This document shows, piece by piece, positions 7,271 to 14,992 of a DNA stretch of 17,195 nucleotides. Under the pieces are notes generated by a model. That model was not told the origin of the DNA. It worked only from the letters and a program-made list of their open reading frames with translations, and searched no databases. The position numbers and the translations under genes are program-made. This DNA is from Muribaculaceae bacterium (GTDB taxonomy: Bacteria > Bacteroidota > Bacteroidia > Bacteroidales > Muribaculaceae): the NCBI GenBank assembly GCA_029052265.1, contig JAIDJJ010000264.1, positions 1-17,195 of the forward strand, given 5' to 3'. Position 1 is the stretch's first letter. Every line of letters begins with the position of its first letter.

Positions 7271-8539
7271 ATGAAAATTGCAATAGTCAACAAGAGCGAT
7301 GCCACGGGAGGTGCCGCCGTGGTTAGCCGCCGTCTTATGGAGGCTCTGAGGTCGGTTGGGGAGGATGCCCGTATGCTTGTGGTGGAAAAGCTTACAGACT
7401 CCCCATATGTGGAAATTGCCGCCACTCCTGCATCTATAAAGAAAAGTTTTGTTTCAGAGCGTCTCAAGATATTCCTTTCAAACGGTCTTGACCGGACCAC
7501 CCTTTTCAGGATAGACACTGCTTCCGACGGGCTTCCTTTATGGAGGCATCCGGTAATAATGGAGGCGGATGCGGTGCTGCTCAACTGGGTGAACCAGGGG
7601 ATGCTTTCTTTGGATGGGATCCGGAAAATTCTTGAAACAGGAAAACCTGTGATATGGACCATGCATGACATGTGGTGTATGACCGGTGTCTGCCACCATT
7701 CCGGCTCTTGTCCGGGATATGAAAGACGATGTGAAGACTGTCCTCTTCTGAAAAAAAGGGGGGCGGTAGGGTCGCTGTCCGGGAAAATATGGAAAAAGAA
7801 ACAAAAATTGTATTCACTGCCACAAAATATAAAGTTTGTGGCGGTGAGCAACTGGCTTCGAGACAAAGGAGTCGGTAGCACCCTTCTGTCAAATCAGGAC
7901 ATATCAGTTATCCCTAATGCATTCCTGCCGTTGGGCAGGAATGTGAATAGGCAGCCAAAACGAAAGGACGATAAAATAACCGTGGGGTTCGGGGCTGCTC
8001 GGCTGGATGATCCCATAAAATGCCTTCCGGTCCTTGTGGAGATGACAAGGGTGGTCAGAGACCGTTATCCGGAGCTTGCCGACCGGCTTGAAATAGTTAC
8101 ATTCGGAGGTGTGAAAAATCCTGAAACGCTTGAAGGTATGGGGGTCAGTCATCGGCATCTCGGAGTGATAAAAGGAGAAGAGGCTGTGAGGAAGGTATAT
8201 GATTCGGCGGATATAATAGTTTCGTCTTCAAGTTATGAAACGTTGCCCGGCACTCTTGTAGAGGCACAGGCATACGGATGTCTGCCTGTATGCTTCGACC
8301 GTGGGGGGCAGTCAGATATCGTGGATCATCTGTCGACCGGGTATATAGCGGGATATTCTGAAGACCGGGAGGTTGCCGCCACACGCCTTGCGGAAGGTGT
8401 GGTATGGGCTGCGGGAAAGGTGGATGCCGCTGATGAGATGGAGGATTTGCGCCATAAAATGCGAGATGATGTGAACCGGAAATTTTCTCCGGAAGCAGTT
8501 GCAGGGAGGTATCTGGACCTGATCCGCAGTCATTTTTAA
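7271..8539 (+). CDS. GT4-like glycosyltransferase (WcaC-like, GT-B fold)
   Basis: The 422-residue protein has the layout of a GT-B retaining glycosyltransferase. The N-terminal half starts with the glycine-rich SDATGGAAVVSRRLMEAL and contains the HD pair (132-133) followed by five cysteines (136, 141, 147, 154, 157) in the pattern C..C..C..C-x2-C. This pattern is common in Bacteroidota relatives of colanic acid glycosyltransferase WcaC. The C-terminal half has the EX7E motif at 323-331 (ETLPGTLVE) and GCLPVCFDRGG for nucleotide-sugar binding. Donor and acceptor cannot be told from sequence. It probably adds a sugar to a cell-surface polysaccharide or LPS. It is isolated from any complete polysaccharide locus and follows folA by 6 nt, so it is likely read from the folA promoter. 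A small GCCG-GAAA-CGGC hairpin (8544-8555) follows the stop without a T tract. Confidence 0.85.
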   Translation: MKIAIVNKSDATGGAAVVSRRLMEALRSVGEDARMLVVEKLTDSPYVEIAATPASIKKSFVSERLKIFLSNGLDRTTLFRIDTASDGLPLWRHPVIMEADAVLLNWVNQGMLSLDGIRKILETGKPVIWTMHDMWCMTGVCHHSGSCPGYERRCEDCPLLKKRGAVGSLSGKIWKKKQKLYSLPQNIKFVAVSNWLRDKGVGSTLLSNQDISVIPNAFLPLGRNVNRQPKRKDDKITVGFGAARLDDPIKCLPVLVEMTRVVRDRYPELADRLEIVTFGGVKNPETLEGMGVSHRHLGVIKGEEAVRKVYDSADIIVSSSSYETLPGTLVEAQAYGCLPVCFDRGGQSDIVDHLSTGYIAGYSEDREVAATRLAEGVVWAAGKVDAADEMEDLRHKMRDDVNRKFSPEAVAGRYLDLIRSHF

Positions 8540-8583
8540 TGTAGCCGGAAACGGCAGGAGAGTGGTTTATATAAATTTTTGTT

Positions 8584-8591
8584 TAACTTTG
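8584..8591 (+). promoter_or_regulatory. Candidate -7 box of the WYL-nucleotidyltransferase-obgE unit
   Basis: TAACTTTG fits TAnnTTTG and lies 51 nt before the chosen ATG at 8643. I see no good -33 box 19-21 nt upstream, so this rests on the -7 element alone. A GGGG/CCCC inverted repeat (8601-8616) lies in the leader. Confidence 0.45.
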
Positions 8592-8642
8592 CAGAGTTAA
8601 TGGGGCAATCAGTCCCCTTTGTCTGCAACCAACAGATATAGT

Positions 8643-9548
8643 ATGGCGCGAGACTTGATAAGCAGATATGTCTGGATTGTGGATACACTTTCCAGATACG
8701 AGCGCCTCACCCGGGAAGAGATCAACCGTCTATGGGTGAGATCGCATCTTTCGGACGGCAATCCGCTGCCCGAACGTACTTTTTATCACTACCGTCGTGC
8801 TATAGAAGAGAATTTTCATATAGACATCTCCTGCGACAGCCACGGACGCTACTACCTTGAGCAGGATCATTCGCGTCAGGGAAAGGCGTTTACCAACTGG
8901 ATGCTCGACTCATATGCGGTGAGCAGTGCGATAAAGGATACGAATGTCCCGATCGACCGGGTGGAGGTGGAAGATGTGCCTTCTGCGCGCGAATTTCTTC
9001 CTGTGGCTCTTGATGCCATACGCAACTGCCGCAAACTGGTGTTCACCTATGCGGGCTTCAACCGTTCGCGTGCAGAAAAAGGTATCGTGTTCCGTCCCTA
9101 TCTGTTGAAGCGTTACAAGCAGCGGTGGTATATGATCGGACTGAAGGAGAAAGGGGAATCTCTCCGGACATATGCCCTTGACCGCATTCCGGAGATGAAA
9201 ATCATGAATGAAGGTTTTGATATGCCGGAAGATTTCAATACAGAAGATATTTTCGGGTCGATCGTGGGGGTGACCACTTCTCAGGCGCAAGTGAGGGATG
9301 TCAGACTGCGTGCCACCCCGACCCAGGCGAAATATTTCCGCGCCCTCCCGCTCCATCCGTCGCAGCAGGAAGAGGTGCACGACACATATTCCGTGTTTTC
9401 ATACCGTATAAAGCTCAATTATGAATTGGTGCATGAAATCCTCGGTCTCGGCAATGCTGTGAAAGTGGTATCACCTCCCGAACTCAAAGCCATGGTCGTG
9501 ACTGAACTTAAAGACACTCTAACCCAATACGAAAATGTTGAATCCTGA
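8643..9548 (+). CDS. WYL-domain transcriptional regulator (full length)
   Basis: I start at the ATG at 8643 (301 aa); the longer frame begins with TTG at 8619. Residues 1-70 are a winged-helix-like DNA-binding region (RYVWIVDTLSRYERLTREEI, then PERTFYHYRRAIEE). The WYL domain covers about 118-192, with RPYLLKRYKQRWYMIGLKEK carrying the W-Y-hydrophobic triplet and SLRTYALDRI supplying the conserved arginines. The C-terminal WCX region (about 210-300) is present, unlike in the paralogue at 2901-3515. Such proteins usually dimerise and bind DNA under control of a ligand held by the WYL domain. Its last 14 bases overlap the start of the nucleotidyltransferase gene, which suggests translational coupling and perhaps autoregulation of the operon. 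The ligand and regulon are unknown. Confidence 0.88.
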   Translation: MARDLISRYVWIVDTLSRYERLTREEINRLWVRSHLSDGNPLPERTFYHYRRAIEENFHIDISCDSHGRYYLEQDHSRQGKAFTNWMLDSYAVSSAIKDTNVPIDRVEVEDVPSAREFLPVALDAIRNCRKLVFTYAGFNRSRAEKGIVFRPYLLKRYKQRWYMIGLKEKGESLRTYALDRIPEMKIMNEGFDMPEDFNTEDIFGSIVGVTTSQAQVRDVRLRATPTQAKYFRALPLHPSQQEEVHDTYSVFSYRIKLNYELVHEILGLGNAVKVVSPPELKAMVVTELKDTLTQYENVES

Positions 9549-10620
9549 AATATACGACAGAATCACTCCGGCAGGGGCGGAGATACTGCGTCGTCATGCC
9601 ATAAGTTGCAGCGCGAATGTCAGGGAGGCGCTTAATCTTATCAATTCCCTTTCAGGAGAATCGATGACACTTTTTGTGATCGATCCATACGGTTGCCTTG
9701 CAGGCACTGTGACAGACGGCGACATACGGCGAGCCCTGATCACCGGAGCAGAGCTTTCTGACGCCGTGGAGAGTGTGATGCACAGAGCGTACCTGTCTCT
9801 TTTGCCCGGAGAAGACTGCTGGCTTACCATCGCGGAATGCCGGAAACGTCATATAGCGTTGCTTCCTGTGGTCGACAAAGGTCATATCACCGACATCCTT
9901 GACCTTCGGACAATGAAGACCCGGCTTCCTATAGATGCTGTCCTTATGGCAGGAGGGAGAGGGGAACGACTCAGACCTCTTACCCTTACCACCCCGAAAC
10001 CGTTGCTGCCTGTTGGAGGGAAAGCCATAATAGATTATAATGTGGATGAACTCGAAAGATGTGGGGTAGACAGGATATTTGTGACTGTCAATTATCTTGC
10101 ACATAAGATCGAGGAGCATTTCGGAAAGCGTCGCGGAAGGGCGGAAATCACCTGCATACGCGAGCCCAAGCGTCTCGGGACTATGGGCAGCCTCGCATTT
10201 GTGGAAGGACTCGAATGCGACAATGTCCTGATGATGAATTCCGATATACTCACCACAATAGATTTCGAGAAACTGTATCTTCAGCATAAAAAGAGCGGGG
10301 CAGATCTTACAATGGCAGCTGTCCCCTATACGGTGTCGGTGCCGTTTGCCATAATGAAAATGGACGGAGGCAAAGTTAAAGGTCTTGAAGAGAAGCCCAC
10401 TTACAACTATTTCGCCAACGGTGGCGTTTATTTAATGCGCAGGGCGCTCCTTGACCGGATAGTAAGGGGGGAATATCTGGATGCTCCCGATTTTATTTCA
10501 GCTCTGATATCTGACGGAGGCGCAGTGGGTTGTTATCCTATAGAGGGGACATGGATTGACATAGGGTCGCCCGACGACTACCGTTATGCCAACGACCTTA
10601 TGAAAAGAAAAGTGTTTTGA
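9535..10620 (+). CDS. CBS-domain sugar-1-phosphate nucleotidyltransferase
   Basis: The 361-residue protein joins a tandem CBS module (about residues 10-125, with GTVTDGDIRRAL in the first repeat and HIALLPVVDKGHITDIL in the second) to an NTP_transferase domain from about 133. The catalytic part has LMAGGRGERLRPLT (137-150), TPKPLLPV with the sugar-phosphate lysine (153-160), NSD with the metal-binding Asp (235-237), EKP (286-288) and a terminal GTWIDIGSPDDY. It should transfer a nucleotide to a sugar-1-phosphate; the base and sugar are not predictable. Relatives of this fused type occur in loci for heptose, legionaminic acid and other surface sugars. CBS domains bind adenine nucleotides and may tune activity to energy state. 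The ATG overlaps the WYL gene by 14 bp; obgE follows 44 nt later. Confidence 0.87.
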   Translation: MLNPEIYDRITPAGAEILRRHAISCSANVREALNLINSLSGESMTLFVIDPYGCLAGTVTDGDIRRALITGAELSDAVESVMHRAYLSLLPGEDCWLTIAECRKRHIALLPVVDKGHITDILDLRTMKTRLPIDAVLMAGGRGERLRPLTLTTPKPLLPVGGKAIIDYNVDELERCGVDRIFVTVNYLAHKIEEHFGKRRGRAEITCIREPKRLGTMGSLAFVEGLECDNVLMMNSDILTTIDFEKLYLQHKKSGADLTMAAVPYTVSVPFAIMKMDGGKVKGLEEKPTYNYFANGGVYLMRRALLDRIVRGEYLDAPDFISALISDGGAVGCYPIEGTWIDIGSPDDYRYANDLMKRKVF

Positions 10621-10664
10621 GGCGGCAATCCGCCTGACCATATAACCAAAAAAAGCAACAGACA

Positions 10665-11831
10665 ATGGCTGAATCTAATTTCATAGACTATGTGAAGATT
10701 CTCTGCCGCTCAGGCAAGGGGGGTGCGGGAAGCCGTCATTTCCACAGGGCTAAATATGTGCCCAAAGGGGGACCCGACGGTGGCGACGGCGGCCGGGGCG
10801 GACATATAATATTGAAAGGCAACCGCCACATGTGGACGCTTCTTCCTTTGCGGTATCAGCGTCATGTGTTTGCCACCGACGGGCAGAGCGGCGGTGCCGG
10901 GCGTTCGTTCGGCAAGGATGGTGAAGACCGTATTATCGAGGTGCCTGTGGGGACTGCAGTGTTTGATGCCGACTCCGGAGAGTTTCTATGCGAAATAACT
11001 GAAGACGGTGAGGAAATCAAGCTTCTCCGGGGAGGAAAGGGTGGTCTGGGAAACTGGCATTTCGCCACTTCCACTAACCGGGCTCCACGCTACGCGCAAC
11101 CAGGACAGCCGGCTATTGAAAAGGCGGTCATCCTTGAATTGAAGCTTCTTGGAGACGTAGGTCTTGTAGGCTTCCCGAATGCCGGGAAGTCGACATTGTT
11201 GTCAGCGATTTCGGCGGCTAAACCTAAGATAGCAGACTATCCGTTCACAACTATGGAGCCGAGCCTCGGGATTGTAAACTATAGGGGAGACAAATCTTTC
11301 GTGATGGCAGACATTCCCGGTATCATAGAGGGTGCCAGTGAAGGTAAGGGGTTGGGACTTAGGTTTCTCCGTCATATAGAGAGGAATGCTGTGCTACTTT
11401 TCATGATCCCTGCCGACAGTGATGACATCAAGAAAGATTATGAAGTGCTTTTGAAAGAACTTAAGGAATTTAATCCGGAACTGACCGACAAGGGGAGAGT
11501 GCTCGCTATTTCAAAAAGCGATATGCTTGATGATGAACTTCGTGACGAGATAGCGAAGGAACTTCCTGAAGATATTCCCACGGTGTTTATTTCCGCAGTG
11601 ACCGGTCAGGGGCTTACCGAACTTAAAGACCTTCTCTGGAGGGAGATAAATTCTGAAGAAAATCAAGTGAAAACCACCATGACCCACCGTAATCTCGATG
11701 TTCGTCACAGAGTGGAGGAAGAGGATGAATTTATATTCTGTCAGGACGATACGGAAGATGATCGGTTCCCTGTAGACGACAGTGACTGGGAAGACGAGTT
11801 TTGGGAAGAAGAGGACAGTGTGAATGGATAA
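10665..11831 (+). CDS. obgE: Obg family GTPase
   Basis: This 388-residue protein is the essential GTPase that binds the large ribosomal subunit and links assembly to growth state. Residues 1-158 form the glycine-rich Obg fold (GGPDGGDGGRGG near 36-46, RGGKGGLGN near 122-130). The G domain follows: G1 GFPNAGKST (169-177), G2 around the TT of DYPFTTMEP, G3 DIPG (about 216-219), G4 as SKSD (about 284-287) rather than NKxD, and G5 SAVTG. The tail after about 340 is highly acidic (EEEDEF, DDTEDD, DWEDEFWEEED), as in many Obg proteins, and replaces the OCT domain of some Gram-positive forms. A GGCGG-CAAT-CCGCC hairpin (10621-10634) lies in the short gap upstream. The acyltransferase gene overlaps its end by 8 bp. 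Confidence 0.95.
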   Translation: MAESNFIDYVKILCRSGKGGAGSRHFHRAKYVPKGGPDGGDGGRGGHIILKGNRHMWTLLPLRYQRHVFATDGQSGGAGRSFGKDGEDRIIEVPVGTAVFDADSGEFLCEITEDGEEIKLLRGGKGGLGNWHFATSTNRAPRYAQPGQPAIEKAVILELKLLGDVGLVGFPNAGKSTLLSAISAAKPKIADYPFTTMEPSLGIVNYRGDKSFVMADIPGIIEGASEGKGLGLRFLRHIERNAVLLFMIPADSDDIKKDYEVLLKELKEFNPELTDKGRVLAISKSDMLDDELRDEIAKELPEDIPTVFISAVTGQGLTELKDLLWREINSEENQVKTTMTHRNLDVRHRVEEEDEFIFCQDDTEDDRFPVDDSDWEDEFWEEEDSVNG

Positions 11832-12651
11832 ATTGCTTGAGATTGATCTTCATGCCATCTTGAGGCAACGTTTTTCCGCGAAAGCAGGTGTGCTGTTCCC
11901 CGGATTTCTTATAACCTGGCTGGAGAAGGTGATAAGGCAGAAAGAGCTGAATGCCATGTTGAAGGCAGCTTATCCCATGCGTGGATCAGCGTTCGCCCGC
12001 AAGATTCTTGAACATCTCGATATATCTGTGGAAATCAAGGGTATTGAAAACCTTGATTCCCACACTCGTCTTATGTTCGCATCAAATCATCCGCTTGGCG
12101 GTCTTGACGGTATTTCCCTTATAGCCGAACTCGGAGGTCGTTACGGTGATGCAAATGTAAGGTTTCTGGTCAACGACATGTTGATGAACATTGAGCCGTT
12201 GAGCGATGTTTTTCTTCCTGTAAATAAATATGGGAGCCAAGGTCGGAGTGCCGCTAAAACAATCAACTCAGCGCTTGCATCCGACAAGCATATACTGCAG
12301 TTTCCGGCCGGGCTTGTGTCGCGGCTTCATCCTGATGGGATTATAGCTGATCTTGAATGGCAGAAATCGTTTGTAGCAAAGGCGATAGAATATCGGCGCG
12401 ATATTGTTCCCGTGAAATTTGAAGGTGAGAACACCGCCAGGTTTTATCGAGTTGCAAGATGGCGTAAAAAGCTGGGGCTCAAAGTCAACATCGAGCAGAT
12501 ATTGCTTCCCGGAGAGCTGTGTAAGTCACGTGGAAAGAGATTCCGTATCATTTTTGGCAAACCGGTGAGCTGGGAGAGCCTTAAATCCCGAGAAGAATCT
12601 CCCCGTCAGATTGCAGCGGCTATACGGAAGATGGTCTATTCCCTTGAATAG
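11824..12651 (+). CDS. PlsC-like acyltransferase with a variant motif I
   Basis: The 275-residue protein resembles the lysophospholipid acyltransferases that acylate glycerol phosphate or related lipids at the inner membrane. The catalytic block is SNHPLGGLD (87-95). The His and Asp are separated by five residues instead of the four of the classical HX4D motif. Later blocks are VFLPVNKYGSQ (third-motif region) and FPAGLVSRL, in the place of the phosphate-binding EGTRS motif, followed by IVPVKFEG. No clear membrane segment is present beyond a short hydrophobic N-terminal stretch (VLFPGFLITWLEKV). It overlaps obgE by 8 bp (ATG inside the last obgE codons), so it is translated from the same message. 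The exact acceptor lipid is not predictable; a role in phospholipid or amino-lipid synthesis is inference. Confidence 0.78.
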   Translation: MDKLLEIDLHAILRQRFSAKAGVLFPGFLITWLEKVIRQKELNAMLKAAYPMRGSAFARKILEHLDISVEIKGIENLDSHTRLMFASNHPLGGLDGISLIAELGGRYGDANVRFLVNDMLMNIEPLSDVFLPVNKYGSQGRSAAKTINSALASDKHILQFPAGLVSRLHPDGIIADLEWQKSFVAKAIEYRRDIVPVKFEGENTARFYRVARWRKKLGLKVNIEQILLPGELCKSRGKRFRIIFGKPVSWESLKSREESPRQIAAAIRKMVYSLE

Positions 12652-12715
12652 ATGTCGCCGGGGATGTATCCTGTTTTGTAAAAACTGGAGTGCTGTCAGA
12701 AATAATGAAATAATG

Positions 12716-12753
12716 CTCCGCCACAATTTAATTGTTTGGGAAAAACTTAAAAA
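12716..12753. repeat. Short form of the intergenic element also found after thyA
   Basis: This stretch reads CTCCGCCA (12716-12723), TTTAATTG (12727-12734) and TTTGGGAAAAACTTAAAAA (12735-12753) without a gap. The same three blocks occur in the same order and strand at 16725-16732, 16741-16752 and 16871-16888. There, 118 bp containing a 17-codon ORF separate the second and third blocks. The yidC-side copy thus looks like the same element without its core. The two copies differ by one A in the third block. Confidence 0.5.
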
Positions 12754-12769
12754 TGTGGGATATTATTAT

Positions 12770-12777
12770 TAATTTTG
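12770..12777 (+). promoter_or_regulatory. Candidate -7 box for yidC
   Basis: TAATTTTG fits TAnnTTTG and lies in the 207-bp gap before yidC. The leader would be about 75 nt, A-rich near the start codon. No convincing -33 TTTG lies 19-21 nt upstream; a TTTG at 12735-12738 is 31 nt away and belongs to the repeated block. Confidence 0.5.
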
Positions 12778-12858
12778 CAATTTGATTGGGTATTGCCGGG
12801 TAAGTCCGGTCGATAATTTAATCTAACTAAAAAACATCAACAGATAAGATAATAAGTA

Positions 12859-14955
12859 ATGGATAAAAACACCGGTATAGGATTGCTGCTTATGGCAGTA
12901 GTGTTTTTCGGGTTCATGTGGCTGTCTCCGCGCAACGTTCCGGAATCGGAGCCGGAAGAGATTGAAAGCGTTCAGTCTCCATCGTCGTCAGGCAGCGTTG
13001 ATGCGTTGTCATCTACCGAGCGTGAATGGCTTGTAAAGAATATCATGGAACATGGTGAAGAGGTCGTGCTGCCGGACAGCACACATGCCGCCCGTCTTAC
13101 AGACGGGAATATAAGCCTTCTCGCCGTGGGCGATTCAATCAGCGGAACGGTCACTGTCGACGGTAAGGTTCTCGACTGGAAAGATATATGTAATGCCGAT
13201 CTGAAGAAGATGTCAGTAATGGAGCAGCGCAAGGCAGTTGAGCTTGTGCGCGGCGCATCCATATCAATGGGCAGATACGGAAAGTTCGCGCGTTTCCTTG
13301 CCGGCACAGATTCTGTTGTCTGTCTTGAAAACGATGTGCTGAAGCTTGAACTCAGTTCTAAATCGGGATCTATAACTCGTGCCGAACTAAAGAAATACGA
13401 TACTGAATATACTCCCGATGAAAGCCAGAAACGCAAGGAAAAGGTGGTTATTTTTGAGAATGGATCGAATACATTTGATTTTCAGTTGCCTCTTCCTCAG
13501 GGCGTAAGCTCATCCGAACTCTTTTTCAGTCCCTCAGTGCTTAATGATTCCACCGTGCTTATGTCGCTTCCGGTGGCTGACGGTGCTTACTGGGGAATAG
13601 AATACACTCTGCCGAAAGGGGAGAATTATGTGGTGGGCATCCGCATAGTGCAGAAAAATATGGCGGACATCGTTGAGAGCAACAACCGCAACCTTATTGT
13701 CAACTGGCATCAGGATCTCATCCGTCAGGAAAAAGGTAAAATGTTTGAGGAGAGGAACTCTGCACTTTATTATAAATTTGCGGGGGGATCTGTTGAAAAT
13801 CTTTCAGAAGGGAAGACAGACCACGAAGACCGTCAGGCAAAAATACGCTGGATCGGCTTCAAGAACCAGTTCTTCTCAACTGTTCTTATAGGGGAACGTC
13901 CGTTCAATACAGCCGATTTCCAGTCAGTTTTCCTCAAGAATGACCCTTATTTGCTTAAAAAGTTTGACACACAGGCGGTGGTAAACGACTATGACTGGCG
14001 GACAGAGGTGCCGGCATCTTTCTCCCTGTTTATCGGTCCTAATCTTTATCCATTGCTCTCGTCGCTCGACAAAAAAACGGTCTCTAACGAAGATCTCAAG
14101 CTCACCAAACTGATCCCACTCGGATGGTCGGTGTTCAGGTGGATCAATACGGGGATTGTCATTCCTATCTTTAACTTCCTCGGGTCGTTTATATCCAATT
14201 ATGGCATCATCATCCTTATCATGACCATCTTCATTAAGCTTGTGCTTTTCCCTCTTACCTACAAGAGCTACAAGAGCCAGGCGAAAATGAGAATACTTGC
14301 CCCGGATATCAAGGAAATAAACGACAAATATCCCGGAAATGAGAACGCAATGCTCCGTCAGCAGAAGACAATGGCTCTTTATAACAAGGCTGGGGCCAAT
14401 CCTATGTCGGGCTGTCTGCCCATGCTTCTTCAGATGCCGATATTGTTTGCAATGTTCTCTTTCTTCCCGTCAGCCATAGAGTTGCGTGGAGAGAGCTTCC
14501 TATGGGCTAAAAACCTTGCGGCTCCGGATGCTATCATATCATGGAGTGGCAACATTCCCTTGGTTACAGAATATTTTGGCAATCACATATCGCTGTTCTG
14601 TCTTCTTATGACAGTGACCAATATCCTGTACACGCGTGTCAACATGCAAAATTCACCCGGACAGATGCCCGGAATGAAGTGGATGATGTATCTGATGCCG
14701 GTCTTCTTCATGGTGTTCTTCAACAATTATGCGGCAGGACTTTCCTACTATTATTTCCTGTCATTGCTGATCACTATCGCCCAGACTTATGCATTCCGAT
14801 TCATAATCAAAGAGGAAGATGTAAGGAAGACAATGGCGGAGAATGCCAAGAAACCAAAGAAAAAAAGCGGCTTCATGGCACGCATCGAGGAGATGCAGAA
14901 GCAGCAGCAGGCAATGCTTCGCGAACAGCAGAAGCAGCGCGGTAACCGGCGGTGA
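12859..14955 (+). CDS. yidC: Membrane protein insertase YidC
   Basis: The 698-residue protein inserts and folds inner-membrane proteins, alone or with SecYEG. Residues 5-23 are the first membrane segment. A large periplasmic region follows (about 24-425), with the family's beta-sandwich beginning near GKFARFLAGTD (141-151). The conserved insertase core covers about 430-650 with five membrane segments: NYGIIILIMTIFIKLVLFPLTYK, GCLPMLLQMPILFAMFSFF, and three more to 650. Lys460 takes the place of the groove arginine (E. coli Arg366). The C-terminal tail (651-698) is rich in Lys and Gln, suited to ribosome contact. It is longer than the roughly 610-640 residues I expect in this phylum because of extra sequence at about 45-138. 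The Fe-S protein gene follows after 37 nt. Confidence 0.95.
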   Translation: MDKNTGIGLLLMAVVFFGFMWLSPRNVPESEPEEIESVQSPSSSGSVDALSSTEREWLVKNIMEHGEEVVLPDSTHAARLTDGNISLLAVGDSISGTVTVDGKVLDWKDICNADLKKMSVMEQRKAVELVRGASISMGRYGKFARFLAGTDSVVCLENDVLKLELSSKSGSITRAELKKYDTEYTPDESQKRKEKVVIFENGSNTFDFQLPLPQGVSSSELFFSPSVLNDSTVLMSLPVADGAYWGIEYTLPKGENYVVGIRIVQKNMADIVESNNRNLIVNWHQDLIRQEKGKMFEERNSALYYKFAGGSVENLSEGKTDHEDRQAKIRWIGFKNQFFSTVLIGERPFNTADFQSVFLKNDPYLLKKFDTQAVVNDYDWRTEVPASFSLFIGPNLYPLLSSLDKKTVSNEDLKLTKLIPLGWSVFRWINTGIVIPIFNFLGSFISNYGIIILIMTIFIKLVLFPLTYKSYKSQAKMRILAPDIKEINDKYPGNENAMLRQQKTMALYNKAGANPMSGCLPMLLQMPILFAMFSFFPSAIELRGESFLWAKNLAAPDAIISWSGNIPLVTEYFGNHISLFCLLMTVTNILYTRVNMQNSPGQMPGMKWMMYLMPVFFMVFFNNYAAGLSYYYFLSLLITIAQTYAFRFIIKEEDVRKTMAENAKKPKKKSGFMARIEEMQKQQQAMLREQQKQRGNRR

Positions 14956-14992
14956 GCCTTTGTCGGCGAAATGCCGTTTAAAAGATCGAAAA

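Noticed and set aside
2901..9548. WYL genes as part of a phage-defence island
   Set aside because: No nuclease, methyltransferase, helicase-defence, CBASS, BREX or CRISPR gene is present; the neighbours are metabolic and housekeeping genes.
14843..14992. N-terminal extension of the Fe-S protein overlapping yidC
   Set aside because: The extension is basic and serine-rich, out of character with the family, and is the yidC tail read in another frame. The ATG at 14993 directly precedes the first membrane segment.
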